A DNA stretch of 64,000 nt from Gigantopelta aegis (GCF_016097555.1 NC_054703.1:5820263-5884262), one strand, 5' to 3'. Counted from the first letter of the stretch, positions 1-11,960 are shown. A program made the numbers and translations. The notes: generated from the letters alone by a model not told the origin.

Positions 1-1245
1 TACACGCTTGTAAGACATAAACAGCTGTTGAAGCACTGTAAATGTCTGTAGTTACAGCGTGTAAGACATAAACAGGTGTTGAAGCGCTGTAAATGTAAGA
101 CATAAACAGGTGTTGAAGCGCTGTAAATGTATGTAGTTACACGCGTGTAAGACATAAACAGGTGTTGAAGCACTGTAAATGTCTGTAGTTACACGCGTGT
201 AAGACATAAACAGGTGTTGAAGCATTGTAAATGTCTGTAGTTACAGCGTGTAAGACATAAACGGGTGTTGAAGCGCTGTAAATGTCTGCAGTTACAGCGT
301 GTAAGACATAAATGGGTGTTGAAGCACTGTAAATGTCTGCAGTTACAGCGTGTAAGACATAAATGGGTGTTGAAGCACTGTAAATGTCTGTAGTTACAGC
401 GTGTAAGACATAAACGGGTGTTGAAGCACTGTAAATGTCTGCAGTTACAGCGTGTAAGACATAAATGGGTGTTGAAGCACTGTAAATGTATGCAGTTACA
501 CGCGTGTAAGACATAAACGGGTGTTGAAGCACTGTAAATGTCTGTAGTTACACGCGTGTAAGACATAAACAGGTGTTGAAGCATTGTAAATGTATGCAGT
601 TACACGCGTGTAAGACATAAACAGGTGTTGAAGCACTGTAAATGTATGCAGTTACACGCATGTAAGACAAACAGGTGTTGACGCATTGTAAATGTATGCA
701 GTTACACGCGTGTAAGACATAAACAGGTGTTGAAGCATTGTAAATATCTGTAGTTACACACGTGTAAGACATAAACAGGTGTTGAAGCATTGTAAATATC
801 TGTAGTTACACACGTGTAAGACATAAACAGGTGTTGAAGCATTCGCAATGTCTGTAGTTACACGCGTGTAAGACATAAACAGGTGTTGAAGCATTGTAAA
901 TGTCTGTAGTTACACGCGTGTTAGACATAAACAGGTGTTTAAGCATTGTAAATGTCTGTAGTTACACGCGTGTAAGATATAAACAGGTGTTTAAGCATTA
1001 TAAATGTATGTAGTTACACGCGTGTAAGATATAAACAGGTGTTTAAGCATTATAAATGTTTGTAGTTACACGCGTGTAAGATATAAACAGGTGTTTAAGC
1101 ATTGTAAATGTCTGTAGTTACACGCGTGTTAGATATAAACAGGTGTTTAAGCATTATAAATGTCTGTAGTTACACGCGTGTAAGATATAAACAGGTGTTT
1201 AAGCATTATAAATGTTTGTAGTTACACACGTGTAAGACATAAACA
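1..1245. repeat. 52-bp minisatellite, about 24 units
   Basis: About 24 head-to-tail units of 51-52 bp, each with 'gtaagacataaacaggtgtt' followed by a variable centre and 'gtagttacac'. The left edge lies outside the window. Units drift along the array: the first two thirds carry 'gttgaagc', the last third (from about 930) carry 'gtttaagc', and single-base variants are shared by neighbours, as expected from unequal exchange. All minus-strand frames stay open over long stretches because the unit has few stops; I do not regard this as coding. Confidence 0.95.
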
Positions 1246-1767
1246 TGCTTTGTAAAGTCGGCCCTATATTTCCGCCTTTTTCTCTCAAATGCATGCTTTT
1301 CAGACAAAAATAAAAAACAAATAAATATATAATAATGTGTAAAATCCGCATCACCGTGTTTTGTATCAGAGATAGACTATTGTTTGTGGGTTTATTTGGG
1401 TTTTTGTTGTTGTTAGTTTTTTTTTTTTTTAAATTGGGGGGGGGGGGGGGGGGGGGACGGGTTGTGTGTCTGTTGTTGGCCTAATCGTCCAATAATAGTC
1501 TCGATATCTCTACACTGAATTATACTGGTTGACGAGGGCCCGAAGGTGTTGGATCTCTTGGTACAGGGCACACCTGAGAGAGGTCACGTGACTGTGTTCG
1601 GTACAGGTGTGACACGATTTGGTGATCGTATTTTCACAAACCATCGTCAGGCACTCATGAGCTGAAATTGAAAGAAGAAAGAAAAATAGGTAACAATTTT
1701 GGAAAGAAATATATATTGCAGCAGACAAAACGCACACGCACACGCACACACACACACGCACACACAC
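1246..1767. other. Non-coding spacer with homopolymers and AC tract
   Basis: No gene seen. It holds a poly-T then poly-G run (about 1419-1456) and an AC-rich microsatellite (1731-1767) into which the next element is inserted. Confidence 0.6.
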
Positions 1768-1936
1768 CAGGCGCGGATGCAGGATTTTTGAAAGGGGGCG
1801 AGGGTCCAAATGTGATTACTGATCTCTCCTTTTACACAAAACAGTTAATATAATCACGTTTCCTCTAAAGATTATGGTCGTTTTTTAAAAGGGGGGGGGG
1901 GGTCCGAACCTCTGGACCCCCCTGGATCCGCTACTG
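1768..1936. mobile_element. hAT-like MITE inside an AC microsatellite
   Basis: The left end CAGGCGCGGATGCAGG and the reverse complement of the right end, CAGTAGCGGATCCAGG, form imperfect terminal inverted repeats. AC repeats lie directly on both sides, so the microsatellite was the target and the duplication cannot be told apart from it. The same end type recurs at 8879-9221. The hAT assignment rests on the CAG..CTG ends only. Confidence 0.6.
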
Positions 1937-1938
1937 CA

Positions 1939-1988
<50 letters not shown>

Positions 1989-2211
1989 CAGACACACAAA
2001 AACAAGCACAAAGGCACGCACGCTCAAAGACACACACACACATACACACACACACACACAGACATACGCACAGACACACACACAGACACACACACACACA
2101 GACATACGCACAGACACACACATACAGACACACACACACAGACATACGCACAGACACACACACACAGACACACAAAACGATAAGACAACAAAAGATAACC
2201 CCTCTGTCAAC

Positions 2212-2240
<29 letters not shown>
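1937..2240. repeat. AC microsatellite with poly-C
   Basis: An impure (AC)n tract with GAC interruptions to about 2176, then a poly-C run at about 2209-2228. The open frames across it are low-complexity artefacts. Confidence 0.9.
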
Positions 2241-2242
<2 letters not shown>

Positions 2243-2289
2243 GAAACAGCCTCTATATATTCTGTCCTAACTAATCAGACACAGTTCAT

Positions 2290-2411
2290 AATTACCGTGA
2301 TACGATATCTTACTTAATAATAAGTATAACTGCCATGATGCGATATGATTCTTAATAATAATTATAACTACCGAGATAATTATAACTACCGTGATACGAC
2401 ATGATGCTTAA
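2290..2411. repeat. Short tandem repeat interrupted by a TTAA element
   Basis: Degenerate units of about 45 bp (ttaataataattataactaccgtgatacgatatgat-like). The same repeat resumes at 3221-3312 on the other side of the inserted element, so the array pre-dates the insertion. Confidence 0.7.
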
Positions 2412-3220
2412 AGGGACACACCCTAGTTACGGCTATTTGTTAACCATTACGGCGTTGTTTTTCGCTATTAAACCCCATTTTTCACAAATAAAATTGCACT
2501 TTACTTACATTTTATTATTTAGAATACACATTTCCATTCACCTGAAGTGGTTTTTGGTAATCCTGATGTTTGTAAAACCACGAAATGCATTTTTTGCATT
2601 TTTTCACAAGACCTGCTGTCGAGAAAAAACCGTTAAGCAAGCGAGGTCTAATCTATTTTTAGAGGGAATCTTCCTGTGTAAACGTCACAGATGTTGGTAT
2701 ACCACGTGACCGTTATCATTTTGGTTCGGTTTGTTTTCTCGTGCACGGTTCGCGCAATCAACATCCGATTTGTTGTTGTTCATTTGTGAGATTTTTCTTC
2801 ACAGTTCGTGAACATTTTCAGTAACAATAAAGTTCAGACAAGTAAGTGTCTCAATACAAAACGTTACAAACCCTTAAAACCAATACTTTTGCTAAGTCTT
2901 ACGATATCTGGAGAAGGGATACAACCAGGACAGAACAGTTGGAACATGTCCAGGAGAGGTGAAAAGAACGCACCCAAAGTCTGTGCGCACTCTGTGAAAT
3001 TTGTCGTGACGTCATCATTGTTGTGCTTCGAGCGACATCTACCGGTGACATCAGAATACTAACTTTCAAAATTATTTCAAGCAATTGGGACATGGTATTT
3101 ATCGATATAAAACCTGCTTTTTCACTCCATTTGGTAAAAACGTGATCTAAGTGTGTTACAGGTTTGTAGATTAACCAAATTATAATTTATTTTCGCTGGA
3201 TGGAACTAGGGTATGCGGCT
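2412..3220. mobile_element. TTAA-flanked non-autonomous DNA transposon
   Basis: TTAA occurs at 2408-2411 and at 3221-3224. The inner ends are AGGGACACACCCTAGTT and, reverse-complemented, AGCCGCATACCCTAGTT. A TTAA target is typical of piggyBac and Kolobok elements. No transposase is seen, so it is a MITE-like derivative of about 809 bp. It carries a perfect CRE palindrome (TGACGTCA, 3007-3014) and a CACGTG E-box near 2703. Confidence 0.75.
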
Positions 3221-3312
3221 TTAATACATATTATAACTTCCATGATGCGATATGATACTTAATAATAATTATAAGTACCGTGATACGATATTATAGTTAA
3301 TAATAAGTGTGT

Positions 3313-3837
3313 ACGTACGGTAACGCATAAAGAAACTCGGTCTGCCAAAGTGAAGAAAACATTTCTTAGCTTGGTAAGTCAGCTTGATCGTCGAATGAGG
3401 AATCGTTATCTGAAACAATATTTCAATCAAACATACCGTAAACACATAAATAAATAAATAAATAAATTATTTTTAAAAACACAAACTCTCTCAAAATCGA
3501 CCAATCAGGATCGACAGCAAAACCTTATATTAAGTTATTAAGCTTGGAATATCGCGTTTTCTTTTGCATATGCTATTAAAGCAGGTGGGTGGGTTGCTGG
3601 GGGGGGGGGGGGGGAGTTGAGGGTTTGGGGTTTGGGATGCACGAGTGAGGGATAGTGATGGGGTTTTTGTTATGTCAGGATTTAACCTGTTGATCGTCAA
3701 ATCTTCAAATGCGAATTGAAGTGGAATCTGGCGAATAGATTTCATTATTAATTAGCCAAAAAGCTAATTCGAAAATTCCCCTTTAATCTCTCGCTCTCTC
3801 ACTCACAGAGTCACTGTCCCTGTTTCTTTCTGTATCT
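3313..3837. other. Intergenic, no gene seen
   Basis: AT-rich sequence with a (AAAT)n patch near 3450 and a poly-G run near 3600. A 71-codon minus-strand frame here has no recognisable features. Confidence 0.4.
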
Positions 3838-4213
<376 letters not shown>

Positions 4214-4245
4214 TTTATCGATGACCCATTACCATGGTGACTTAC

Positions 4246-4394
4246 AACTCCGTCCGGATGCTGTGAAATATCGTCATCTTGGAATCCTTGAACCATAATC
4301 TGTGTCAGGTTAGTGAGGTCCAAGTCGGGGCCGATTATCGGTGCAAACATCGTGATATCGCCGTGCACCGCGGTCAATACCGCAAGTAGAATAA
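4246..4394 (-). CDS. Candidate partial exon of a secreted protein
   Basis: On the minus strand a pyrimidine-rich stretch ending in TATTCAG is followed by 149 nt of open frame, then GTAAGT (4245-4240), a consensus donor. Read in the only open phase (one base borrowed from the upstream exon) it gives 49 residues. It begins with a hydrophobic run (ILLAVLTAVHG) like the end of a signal peptide, then an acidic stretch with NLT, a possible glycosylation site. I do not recognise the family. No other exon of this gene is seen in the window. Four degenerate copies of its acceptor and 5' half lie just upstream in the 83-bp array. It could be a pseudo-exon. Confidence 0.35.
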
Positions 4395-4740
4395 CTGAAT
4401 AGAATATAAAACCGATTATCGGCGCAAACCTCGCGATATCGCCGTGCACCGCGGTGAATATAGAGCAAACAGAATAACTGACTAGAAGATAAAACCGATT
4501 ATCGGCGCAAACCTCGCGATATCGCCGTGCACCGCGGTGAATATAGAGCAAGCAGAATAACTGACTAGAAGATAAAACCGATTATCGGCGCAAACCTCGC
4601 GATATCGCCGTGCACCGCGGTGAATATAGAGCAAGCAGAATAACTGACTAGAAGATAAAACCGATTATCGGCGCAAACCTCGCGATATCGCCGTGCACCG
4701 CGGTGAATATAGAGCAAGCAGAATAACTAAATAGAAGTAT
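4330..4740. repeat. 83-bp tandem repeat derived from an intron-exon junction
   Basis: Units start at about 4330, 4411, 4494, 4577 and 4660, with spacings of 81, 83, 83 and 83 bp. Each contains 'cgatatcgccgtgcaccgcg'. The first is the 5' part of the candidate exon on the minus strand. The others carry a 2-bp insertion that shifts its frame, plus a TAG in place of a TAT just before the acceptor. Confidence 0.9.
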
Positions 4741-4774
4741 AGTATAATTGCCAATAATTTAATATTTTATTATT

Positions 4775-4980
4775 AGAAACGAAACCCGCTGCATTTTTCC
4801 ATTAGTGGCAAGGGATATTATATATGCACCATCTCATAGTAGACAGGATAGCACATACCACGGCAATTAATATATTAGTCGTGGTGTTCTCACTGGGACG
4901 AGAAACAGCCCAATGGGGCCACCGACGGAGAACGATCGTAGACCGCAAGTGCTTTACTAATGGCCTACGACCCGTCCCCT
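4775..4980 (-). mobile_element. tRNA-derived SINE, tail B type (minus strand)
   Basis: Reverse-complement match to the SINE body: 'gaaacccgct', 'agcaagggatcttttatat'-like and 'acataccacggc' segments, then a decayed tRNA-like head near 4960-4980. Diverged and lacking its extreme 3' tail. Confidence 0.75.
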
Positions 4981-5089
4981 GAATGAACTATAAAACGTAA
5001 ATATATCTAATGTCGTAAAGGTCTAAAATTAACGAGCTACTCTCGATTCACTAATATCAAAACCTATATTAGCTCGGCCATTTACCTTT

Positions 5090-5390
5090 CGACCGACCGT
5101 TCAAAATTGCGCCAAATTCCCTCAATCAAAATTGCGCACCCTTTTCTCTTTGGCATTTAACTGCTCCATTCAAATTCCATAGCACCACCACCACTCGCCT
5201 GCTACCGATTTGATCGGGCTGCTGGTGCTCCCTTGCACCTGCCAGTGCAGGCGGTCCCTCCTCTTCCCTCCCCCCACCTTTCCTGTCATGGACGGAGGAG
5301 CCGGCCAAGGCCGGCTCTTGCGCCCACGACAGGCGTGCGCTACAACAGCTTGTTCTGAATGTGCACGTAAAACCCTATGACATGACATGA
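5090..5390 (-). repeat. Dispersed repeat, inverted copy
   Basis: The reverse complement (ggttttacgtgcacattcag..., then a GGAGCCGGCC core) aligns with 11245-11540 on the + strand. Two copies in opposite orientation about 6 kb apart indicate a dispersed element. Its class is not recognised. Confidence 0.65.
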
Positions 5391-5465
5391 CATGTATTAA
5401 ACTTCGAGCTTCATTTATTAACAGAATGATCCTCGCAATTAGCCAGTTTTTAACAAAGCTTGTCT

Positions 5466-5682
5466 TTTACCAGGTGTTCCAGCCAGTGCACCACGACTGG
5501 TATATCAAAGGACGTGGTATGTTCTGATCTCTCTGGAAAATGCATATTAAAACTAAATCCCTTGCTGCTAATGTAACATGTAGCGGATTTCCTCTTAGAC
5601 CGAATTACCGAATGTTTCACATCCAGTGGTCGATGATAAATAAAACAATATGCTCTAGTGGTGTCGTTAAACAAAACAAACA
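5466..5682 (+). mobile_element. tRNA-derived SINE, tail B, 5' truncated
   Basis: Starts inside the body ('gttccagccagtgcaccacg') and ends with tail B, 'gctctagtggtgtcgttaaa' plus caaaacaaac. The tRNA-like head is missing. Confidence 0.8.
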
Positions 5683-5818
5683 GGTATTCTTGGTGAAAAG
5701 GCTGAAACCGTAAAAAAAATGTCTAGAACTGTGTGGTAATTAACTATGGCGCTGGAATCACATTGATGTGCCCATCATCAGTAATTTATTCACGCCATAT
5801 TGGTAACAGGTAGATACA

Positions 5819-7428
5819 GAATATGTAAAAACTGGCAATATCTAGACAACTATATATTATAAAAGTCCGTTTGCGTGAAAACGGAACCAATGAATTGCTA
5901 TATAACTCTATAGTGAATATGTAAAAACTGGTAATATTTAGACAACTATATATTAGAAATGTCCGTTTGCGTGAAAACGGAACCAATGAATTGCTATATA
6001 ACTCTGTAGGGAATATGTAAAAACTGGCAATATCTAGACAACTATATATTAGAAATGTCCGTTTGCGTGAAAACGGAACCAATGAATTGCTATATAACTC
6101 TGTAGTGAATATGTAAAAACTGGCAATATCTAGACAACTATATATTAGAAATGTCCGTTTGCGTGAAAACGGAACCAATGATTTGCTATATAACTCTATA
6201 GTGAATATGTAAAAACTGGCAATATCTAGACAACTATATATTAGAAATGTCCGTTTGCGTGAAAACGGAACCAATGAATTGCTATATAACTCTATAGTGA
6301 ATATGTAAAAACTGGCAATATCTAGACAACTATATATTAGAAATGTCCGTTTGCGTGAAAACGGAACCAATGAATTGCTATATAACTCTATAGTGAATAT
6401 GTAAAAACTGGCAATATCTAGACAACTATAAATTAGAAATGTCCGTTTACGTGAAAACGGAACCAATGGATTGCTATATAACTGTATAGTGAATATGTAA
6501 AAACTGGCAATATCTAGACAACTATATATTAGAAATGTCCGTTTGCGTGAAAACGGAACCAATGAATTGCTATATAACTCTATAGTGAATATGTAAAACT
6601 GGCAATATCTAGACAACTATATATTAGAAATGTCCGTTTGCGTGAAAACGGAACCAATGAATTGCTATATAACTCTATAGTGAATATGTAAAAACTGGCA
6701 ATATCTAGACAACTATATATTAGAAATGTCCGTTTGCGTGAAAACGGAACCAATGAATTGCTATATAACTCTATAGTGAATATGTAAAAACTGGCAATAT
6801 CTAGACAACTATATATTAGAAATGTCCGTTTGCGTGTAAACGGAACCAATGAATTGCTATATAACTCTGTAGTGAATATGTAAAAACTGGCAATATCTAG
6901 ACAACTATATATTAGAAATGTCCGTTTGCGTGAAAACGGAACCAATGAATTGCTATATAACTCTATAGTGAATATGTAAAAAGTGGCAATATCTAGACAA
7001 CTATATATTAGAAATGTCCGTTTGCGTGAAAACGGAACCAATGATTTGCTATATAACTCTGTAGTGAATATGTAAAAACTCGCAATATCTAGACAACTAT
7101 ATATTAGAAATGTCCGTTTGCGTGAAAACGGAACCAATGAATTGCTATATAACTCTATAGTGAATATGTAAAAAGTGGCAATATCTAGACAACTATATAT
7201 TAGAAATGTCCGTGAAAACGGAACCAATGAATTGCTATATAACTCTATAGTGAATATGTAAAAACTGGCAATATCTAGACAACTATATATTAGAAATGTC
7301 CGTTTGCGTGAAAACGGAACCAATGAATTGCTATAGAACTCTATAGTGAATATGTAAAAACTGGCAATATCTAGACAACTATATATTAGAAATGTCCGTG
7401 AAAACGGAACCAATGAATTGCTATATAA
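5819..7428. repeat. 96-bp minisatellite built from a transposon end plus its flank
   Basis: About 17 units of ~96 bp. Each has a ~48-bp stretch ('gaatatgtaaaaactggc'...) followed by ~48 bp matching the terminal inverted repeat of the MITE family found at 7393-8243 and 10332-10991 (gtccgtttgcgtgaaaacgg...). A few units have an 8-bp deletion in the TIR. The array runs directly into the left TIR of the MITE. Because 96 is a multiple of 3 the minus strand reads as 32-residue repeats; with no gene context I treat this as incidental. Confidence 0.93.
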
Positions 7429-8243
7429 CTATAATGAATAAGAGGGCGGGACGTAGCCCAGTGGTAAAGCGCCCGCTTGATGCGCGGTTGGTCTAGGATC
7501 GAACCCCGTCGGTGGACCCATTGGGCTATTTCTCGTTCCAGCCAGTGCTCCACAACTGGTGTAACAAAGGCAGTGGTATGTACTATCCTGTCTGTGAGAT
7601 GGTGCATATAAAAGATCCCATGCTGCTAATCGAAAAAAAGTAGCCCATAAAGTGGCAACAGCGGGTTTCCTTTTTCAATATCTGTGTGGTCTGACGCCAT
7701 ATAACCGTAAATAAAATGGTCTGAGTGCGTAGTTAAATAAAGCATTTCCTTCCTTCTATAATGAATAAAGTTAAAATTAATATTAATATATATTATTAAG
7801 TTTTAAACCCGTACCAAGTCAAATAATATTTTTTGGAAAAAACCAATATTCAGTGTAAATGAAAACGTTTCTTTACAAATTATCATCAAATTGCATCTAG
7901 GCTAAATCTTATTTTACAATGTAGGTATGAAGACAGCGTAGAGAAAGCACGGTTCTACCTTTAGTCTCGGTGTACTGCATTATCGATTATTTCATTAGCA
8001 ATGCAGCTACGGCTGTTCTAACACTTTGTCTTCACCCCTATATTAATAATGAGATTAATCTATATGTTTTGATGAATATTTGTTAAGAAACTTTTTATTT
8101 ATACAGAAATGTTTAGTAAAAAAATATCTTTGAGTTGATATTAGTTAAAAACTCAGTGATATGTTTAAATATAATATTTAACATTATTCATTATATAGTT
8201 ATATGACAATTCATCGGTTCCATTTTCACGCTAAAGGACTATA
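7393..8243. mobile_element. TIR-bearing MITE copy 1, hosting a nested SINE
   Basis: The left TIR is the last unit of the 96-bp array. The right TIR ends ...GGACTATA at 8243. Its interior (e.g. 'catctaggctaaatcttatt', 'tctcggtgtactgcattatc') matches copy 2 at 10332-10991. It is split by the SINE at 7442-7755. No transposase. Confidence 0.8.
7442..7755 (+). mobile_element. Full-length tRNA-derived SINE, tail A
   Basis: A complete copy. The tRNA-like head has an A-box-like TAGCCCAGTGG and a B-box-like GGATCGAACCC, followed by the common body and tail A ending in attaaataaagcatttcc-like sequence with TTCC repeats. It is flanked by a perfect 13-bp target duplication (ctataatgaataa, 7429-7441 and 7756-7768). 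This is the reference copy for the family in this window. Confidence 0.95.
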
Positions 8244-8414
8244 CTTCTAGGCATAAGTTTGTTTTGCGCTCTAACGTCTCTGGGTAGGCCTACATATTCT
8301 TGCGAAAAATACACTCGTGCAATAAATAAGAAGCGGCAACAACGTATGTGAAGTTCTGTATATGTGTACAATATCAAAAATTCCCTTTTTTCTTTGGGTA
8401 CATCTTAAATTTGA

Positions 8415-8477
8415 TCCGACGCCATATAACCGTAAATAAAATGTGTGGAGTGCGACGTTAAATAAAACATATCATTA
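8415..8477 (+). mobile_element. SINE tail A, extreme 5' truncation with target duplication
   Basis: Only the last ~63 bp of the SINE ('gacgccatataaccgtaaat'...aataaaacat). It is bounded by an 11-bp direct repeat (cttaaatttga, 8404-8414 and 8478-8488), so it is an insertion in its own right and not a broken longer copy. Confidence 0.9.
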
Positions 8478-8878
8478 CTTAAATTTGAACTGTCTTTTAG
8501 TGGAGTATGATTGTACTTTAAAACTGTCTGATGTTTTGAACCTACAAGCCTTACTTATCCCATTCGTCCCTGTTTGTGGTGAAAATACAATATGTATAAA
8601 GTAACTTACGAATCTTCATTTTGGATTGTTGTACCACAATACCAGCTGGTTATCGAAGCAATGCCTGTCGACAAATCTTACTTCTTATCCAGCTATCAGG
8701 GCCATATATACATACCTAGCGGCGTGGGTGGGGTGGGCAAGACACACGAGAAACAAAATTACCTTTTTAGTTTAAAGTCCTCGTTTTGTGTAGTCTGATA
8801 ACAACCTATATTACTGTGCTGTGATTATGTTTTACTGATCATCCGCCCACCCAACCCCACCCCACCCCCGTTATACAC

Positions 8879-9221
8879 CAGGCGTGGATTCAGCCCCCTA
8901 GTGTTGGTCATACAATATATATTACTAAATACACAAAAAGCAGGGCCGTACCCTCCGGGGGGGGGGGGGGCAGCTGCCCCCCCCCCCTGAGAATCTTGTC
9001 CGATTTTTTTTAAATATATATCTCCAGTAATAGCATAGAAATGTTTAATCTTTATAGTATGTTAAAAATTATTTATAAAATTTAGTGCCCCCCATGGATT
9101 TTGGTCAGGGTACGGCCCTGAAAAGGCAGCAAACTAATCTCGTCCACCTGTCAAGCACCTTTAAATTATATTTAAAAGAACAAACAACCCCCTCTATTAA
9201 AAAATCCTGGATCCGCGCCTG
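8879..9221. mobile_element. hAT-like MITE with a second MITE nested in it
   Basis: Ends CAGGCGTGGATTCAG and, reverse-complemented, CAGGCGCGGATCCAG, like the element at 1768-1936. Between them lies another element (8941-9120) with its own ends. No clean 8-bp duplication was found for the outer copy. Confidence 0.65.
8941..9120. mobile_element. Nested MITE with CAGGGCCGTACCCT ends
   Basis: A 180-bp element with 14-bp perfect terminal inverted repeats: CAGGGCCGTACCCT at the left and AGGGTACGGCCCTG at the right. AAAAG directly flanks both sides. The interior has G and C runs that could pair. A hAT-type origin is likely from the ends. Confidence 0.8.
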
Positions 9222-9450
9222 TACTTGGCTATACAGGGTCTTGGCTGTGACATGGCGATCGGCACGCTGTTATCTGTATACCACGCAATACAGGAATCGG
9301 AACACAGAGGCACTATATATATTTTATAACAACAACTTTGGGTCAAAACATTAGACTGGCCGAATTGCTTGTGCGTGCTTCATTTGAACGACAATTTCAA
9401 AACAAGTTGGCTATTCGTCAATATAAGCCGTCAAATTTGTGTCTGTATGT

Positions 9451-9452
<2 letters not shown>

Positions 9453-9494
<42 letters not shown>
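9453..9494. repeat. AC microsatellite
   Basis: A near-pure (AC)n tract. Confidence 0.95.
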
Positions 9495-9496
<2 letters not shown>

Positions 9497-9649
9497 TACA
9501 TATTTTCTGTTTGTAGTGGTGTAATAATTTTAATGGGTTGTGGACAGTCCGTACTAAAGGTAGTCACACACTAACTGACTTCCTTTATCCGTTTTACACG
9601 AGCAGTGTTTCCCAAAGGAAACTGGATGGTGAGGTGTCCTGTCCCCCTC

Positions 9650-9774
9650 CACACACACACACACACACGCGCGCGCACACACGCGCACACACACATACAC
9701 ACACGCACACAGACACACACAGAGACACACATACACACACAGACACACACACACACATAGAGACACAGTCACAG

Positions 9775-9810
<36 letters not shown>

Positions 9811-9925
9811 ACTCACACACACATACAGACACGCACACACACACACACACACACACAGCAAAACACAGACACACATAGACACACACACATTCACACACAC
9901 ACACACACGCACACACACATACACT

Positions 9926-10012
<87 letters not shown>
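9650..10012. repeat. Compound AC / AG microsatellite
   Basis: An impure (AC)n tract to about 9929, then an almost pure (AG)n tract to about 10010. The 163- and 185-codon frames on the two strands are artefacts of the dinucleotides. Confidence 0.97.
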
Positions 10013-10016
<4 letters not shown>

Positions 10017-10331
10017 AGTGAAAATGTAGTTTCGGTTTTTTCTAATCTGTATAAAGGTAAAATATCTGGCTCGTGTCCCCCTCCCCCCCCCAAAAAAAAA
10101 AAGGTTCGCAATCGTTAATCGCCCTTCGAGTGCTCCATGCTTTTTTTCCTTTTGGGGGGTGGGGGGAGTGTTTGTCCCTTAAAATAAAAAAAAATAAAAG
10201 AAGAAGCGGGGAACTGGATGGGTTCCTTCCAACCTCCCCCATATCGAACGAATGCGACGCCATCACCAACCCCTCACCCCAACCTGATGCTATACGCATA
10301 CATTGATTTGGGACTTTATTCGACACGCGTT

Positions 10332-10991
10332 TATAGTCCGATTGCGTGGAAAGGGAACCGATGGATTATCATATAACTCTATATAATGAAGAAAGTTAAA
10401 ATTCATATAAATAAAAATATATTATTACGTTTTAAACTTATACCAACTGAATAATAATAATAGTAATAATAATAATAATAATAATAATTGTAAATAAAAA
10501 CGTTTCTGTACAAATTATCATCAAATTGCATCTAGGCTAAATCTTATTTTACCATGCAGGTATGAAGACACATTATGGAACAGCCAACATACAATGTTAA
10601 GAAGCACGGTCCTACGCTTAGTCTCGGTGTACTGCATTATCGATTAGTGAGATAGCAATGCACCTAAGGCTGTTCTAACATGTTGTCTTCACCCCTGTAT
10701 TACAAATGAGATTAATCTATATAATTTATTGGGAATTTGTTAAGAAACGTTTTTATTCACACAGATATTTTAGTGGGATTTTTTTGGGTTTTTTTGTTGT
10801 TGTTGAGTTCGTATGGTTTTAAAACTCAGTAATATGTTTTAATATAAGTTTTCACATTATTCATTATAGAGTTATATAATATGCCAATTCAACATTATTC
10901 ATTATAGACTTATATACGCCAATTCAACATTATTCATTATAGAGTTGTATATGCCAATTCATCGTTTCCCTTTTCACACAAATGAACTACA
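10332..10991. mobile_element. TIR-bearing MITE copy 2
   Basis: The left TIR starts TATAGTCCGATTGCGTGG. The right TIR, reverse-complemented, starts TGTAGTTCATTTGTGTGA; they align over about 55 bp, through 'ataactctata..atgaa'. Near the right end the inner TIR segment is repeated three times (10857-10960). There is an (AAT)n patch near 10445-10490. It is colinear with copy 1 in its interior. Confidence 0.8.
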
Positions 10992-11244
10992 GTACATGCA
11001 CATGTAGTAGATCTGGAGATAAGGTATTGCAGATATGTTAATTTGTTGTTTTACTGAGCGAAATAATACCCAAGATAAATAGGAATTCTAAAAAAATTAA
11101 GGCTCAAAACACAGAATTGGAACCTCACCGTTTAAAAATTGATAGTAATACCGCGCGCAATGTCACAATGATTTATATATTAACAAAATAACAGAATACA
11201 GAGATCTGTAATGGTGAAAATAAGCAACCGCACGCAGTCCAGGC

Positions 11245-11540
11245 CAGGTCAGGTCAGAGGGTTTTACGTGCACATTCAGACCAAGCTATTGTAGCCCACG
11301 CCTGTCCTGGGCACAGGTGCTAGCCTTGGTTGGCTCCTCAGTCCAAAACAGGAAATGGGTTGGGGTGGGTGGGAGAGGGGTCGCCCGCACTGACAGGTGC
11401 AAGAGAGTACCAGCAGACCGAATAGGGTCGGTAGCGGGCGGGGGTAATTTTGGTGCTATGGGAATTTTTTTAAGTTCCGTAGGATTAAGCCAAAAAGAAA
11501 TGAAGGAATTTGGGCGCTTTTTTTTTAACTGTCCGCCGAA
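11245..11540 (+). repeat. Dispersed repeat, direct copy
   Basis: Partner of the inverted copy at 5090-5390; 'gttttacgtgcacattcaga' and the GGCTCCTC core are shared. The two opposed 90-109 codon frames across it are not supported as genes. Confidence 0.65.
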
Positions 11541-11589
11541 ACATAAAGGTGAGTTACGTATAATTTTGAACTTAGTATGCCGAGAGTAG

Positions 11590-11960
11590 CTCGTTAAACG
11601 CAGTCCGCATACCACCGTACTTAAATAGCCCGAGCAATCGGTCAGAATGGCGTTCTCGTGATTGTGTCCTGTGTAGTAACCTGATTGTTGTTCGGTAGGT
11701 TTATTCAGTTTATTACAGCAATTTCTACGTTTTTCATTTATAAATTACAAAAAATACTCTGATTTTTCTTGGGTTTCATGAAAATTACATTATAACTTGA
11801 GCACATTGGCTATTTTAGCCCCAAAACAATGATTTTATTATTGGCCAATGTTGTGTCTGATAATCAATAGAGAACCCGGGATCGGACTGTCTTTGTGCGG
11901 TAAGTTGCGGTCCTTTGTAGTCATTTGTAATGCTTTGTTTGAGGATACTTGGTAGTAAAA
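11590..11960 (+). promoter_or_regulatory. Exon-1-like module, copy upstream of ZNF1
   Basis: Shares with the other copies 'cagtccgcat', a CCGA(A)CAA-like motif, a 'cgtga..gt.tcctgtgt' core and 'gattgttgttcggtaggttt', where the others read GGTAAGT or GGTGAGT. A conserved ~250-bp tail follows, including 'atcggactgtctttg'. I infer a promoter and non-coding first exon with a splice donor, about 4.6 kb before the ZNF1 acceptor. It could instead be an unclassified transposon. Confidence 0.4.

Noticed and set aside
1..1245. CRISPR-like array
   Set aside because: Units are continuous tandem repeats with no unique spacers, and the genome is eukaryotic.
5786..7413. Two 276-277-codon minus-strand frames with 32-residue repeats
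   Set aside because: The 96-bp minisatellite is a multiple of 3 and free of stops; it is explained by a transposon end plus flank. No homology to a repeat protein.
7442..7520. tRNA gene
   Set aside because: A- and B-box-like motifs are present but no cloverleaf holds; the segment is the head of a full-length SINE with a target duplication.
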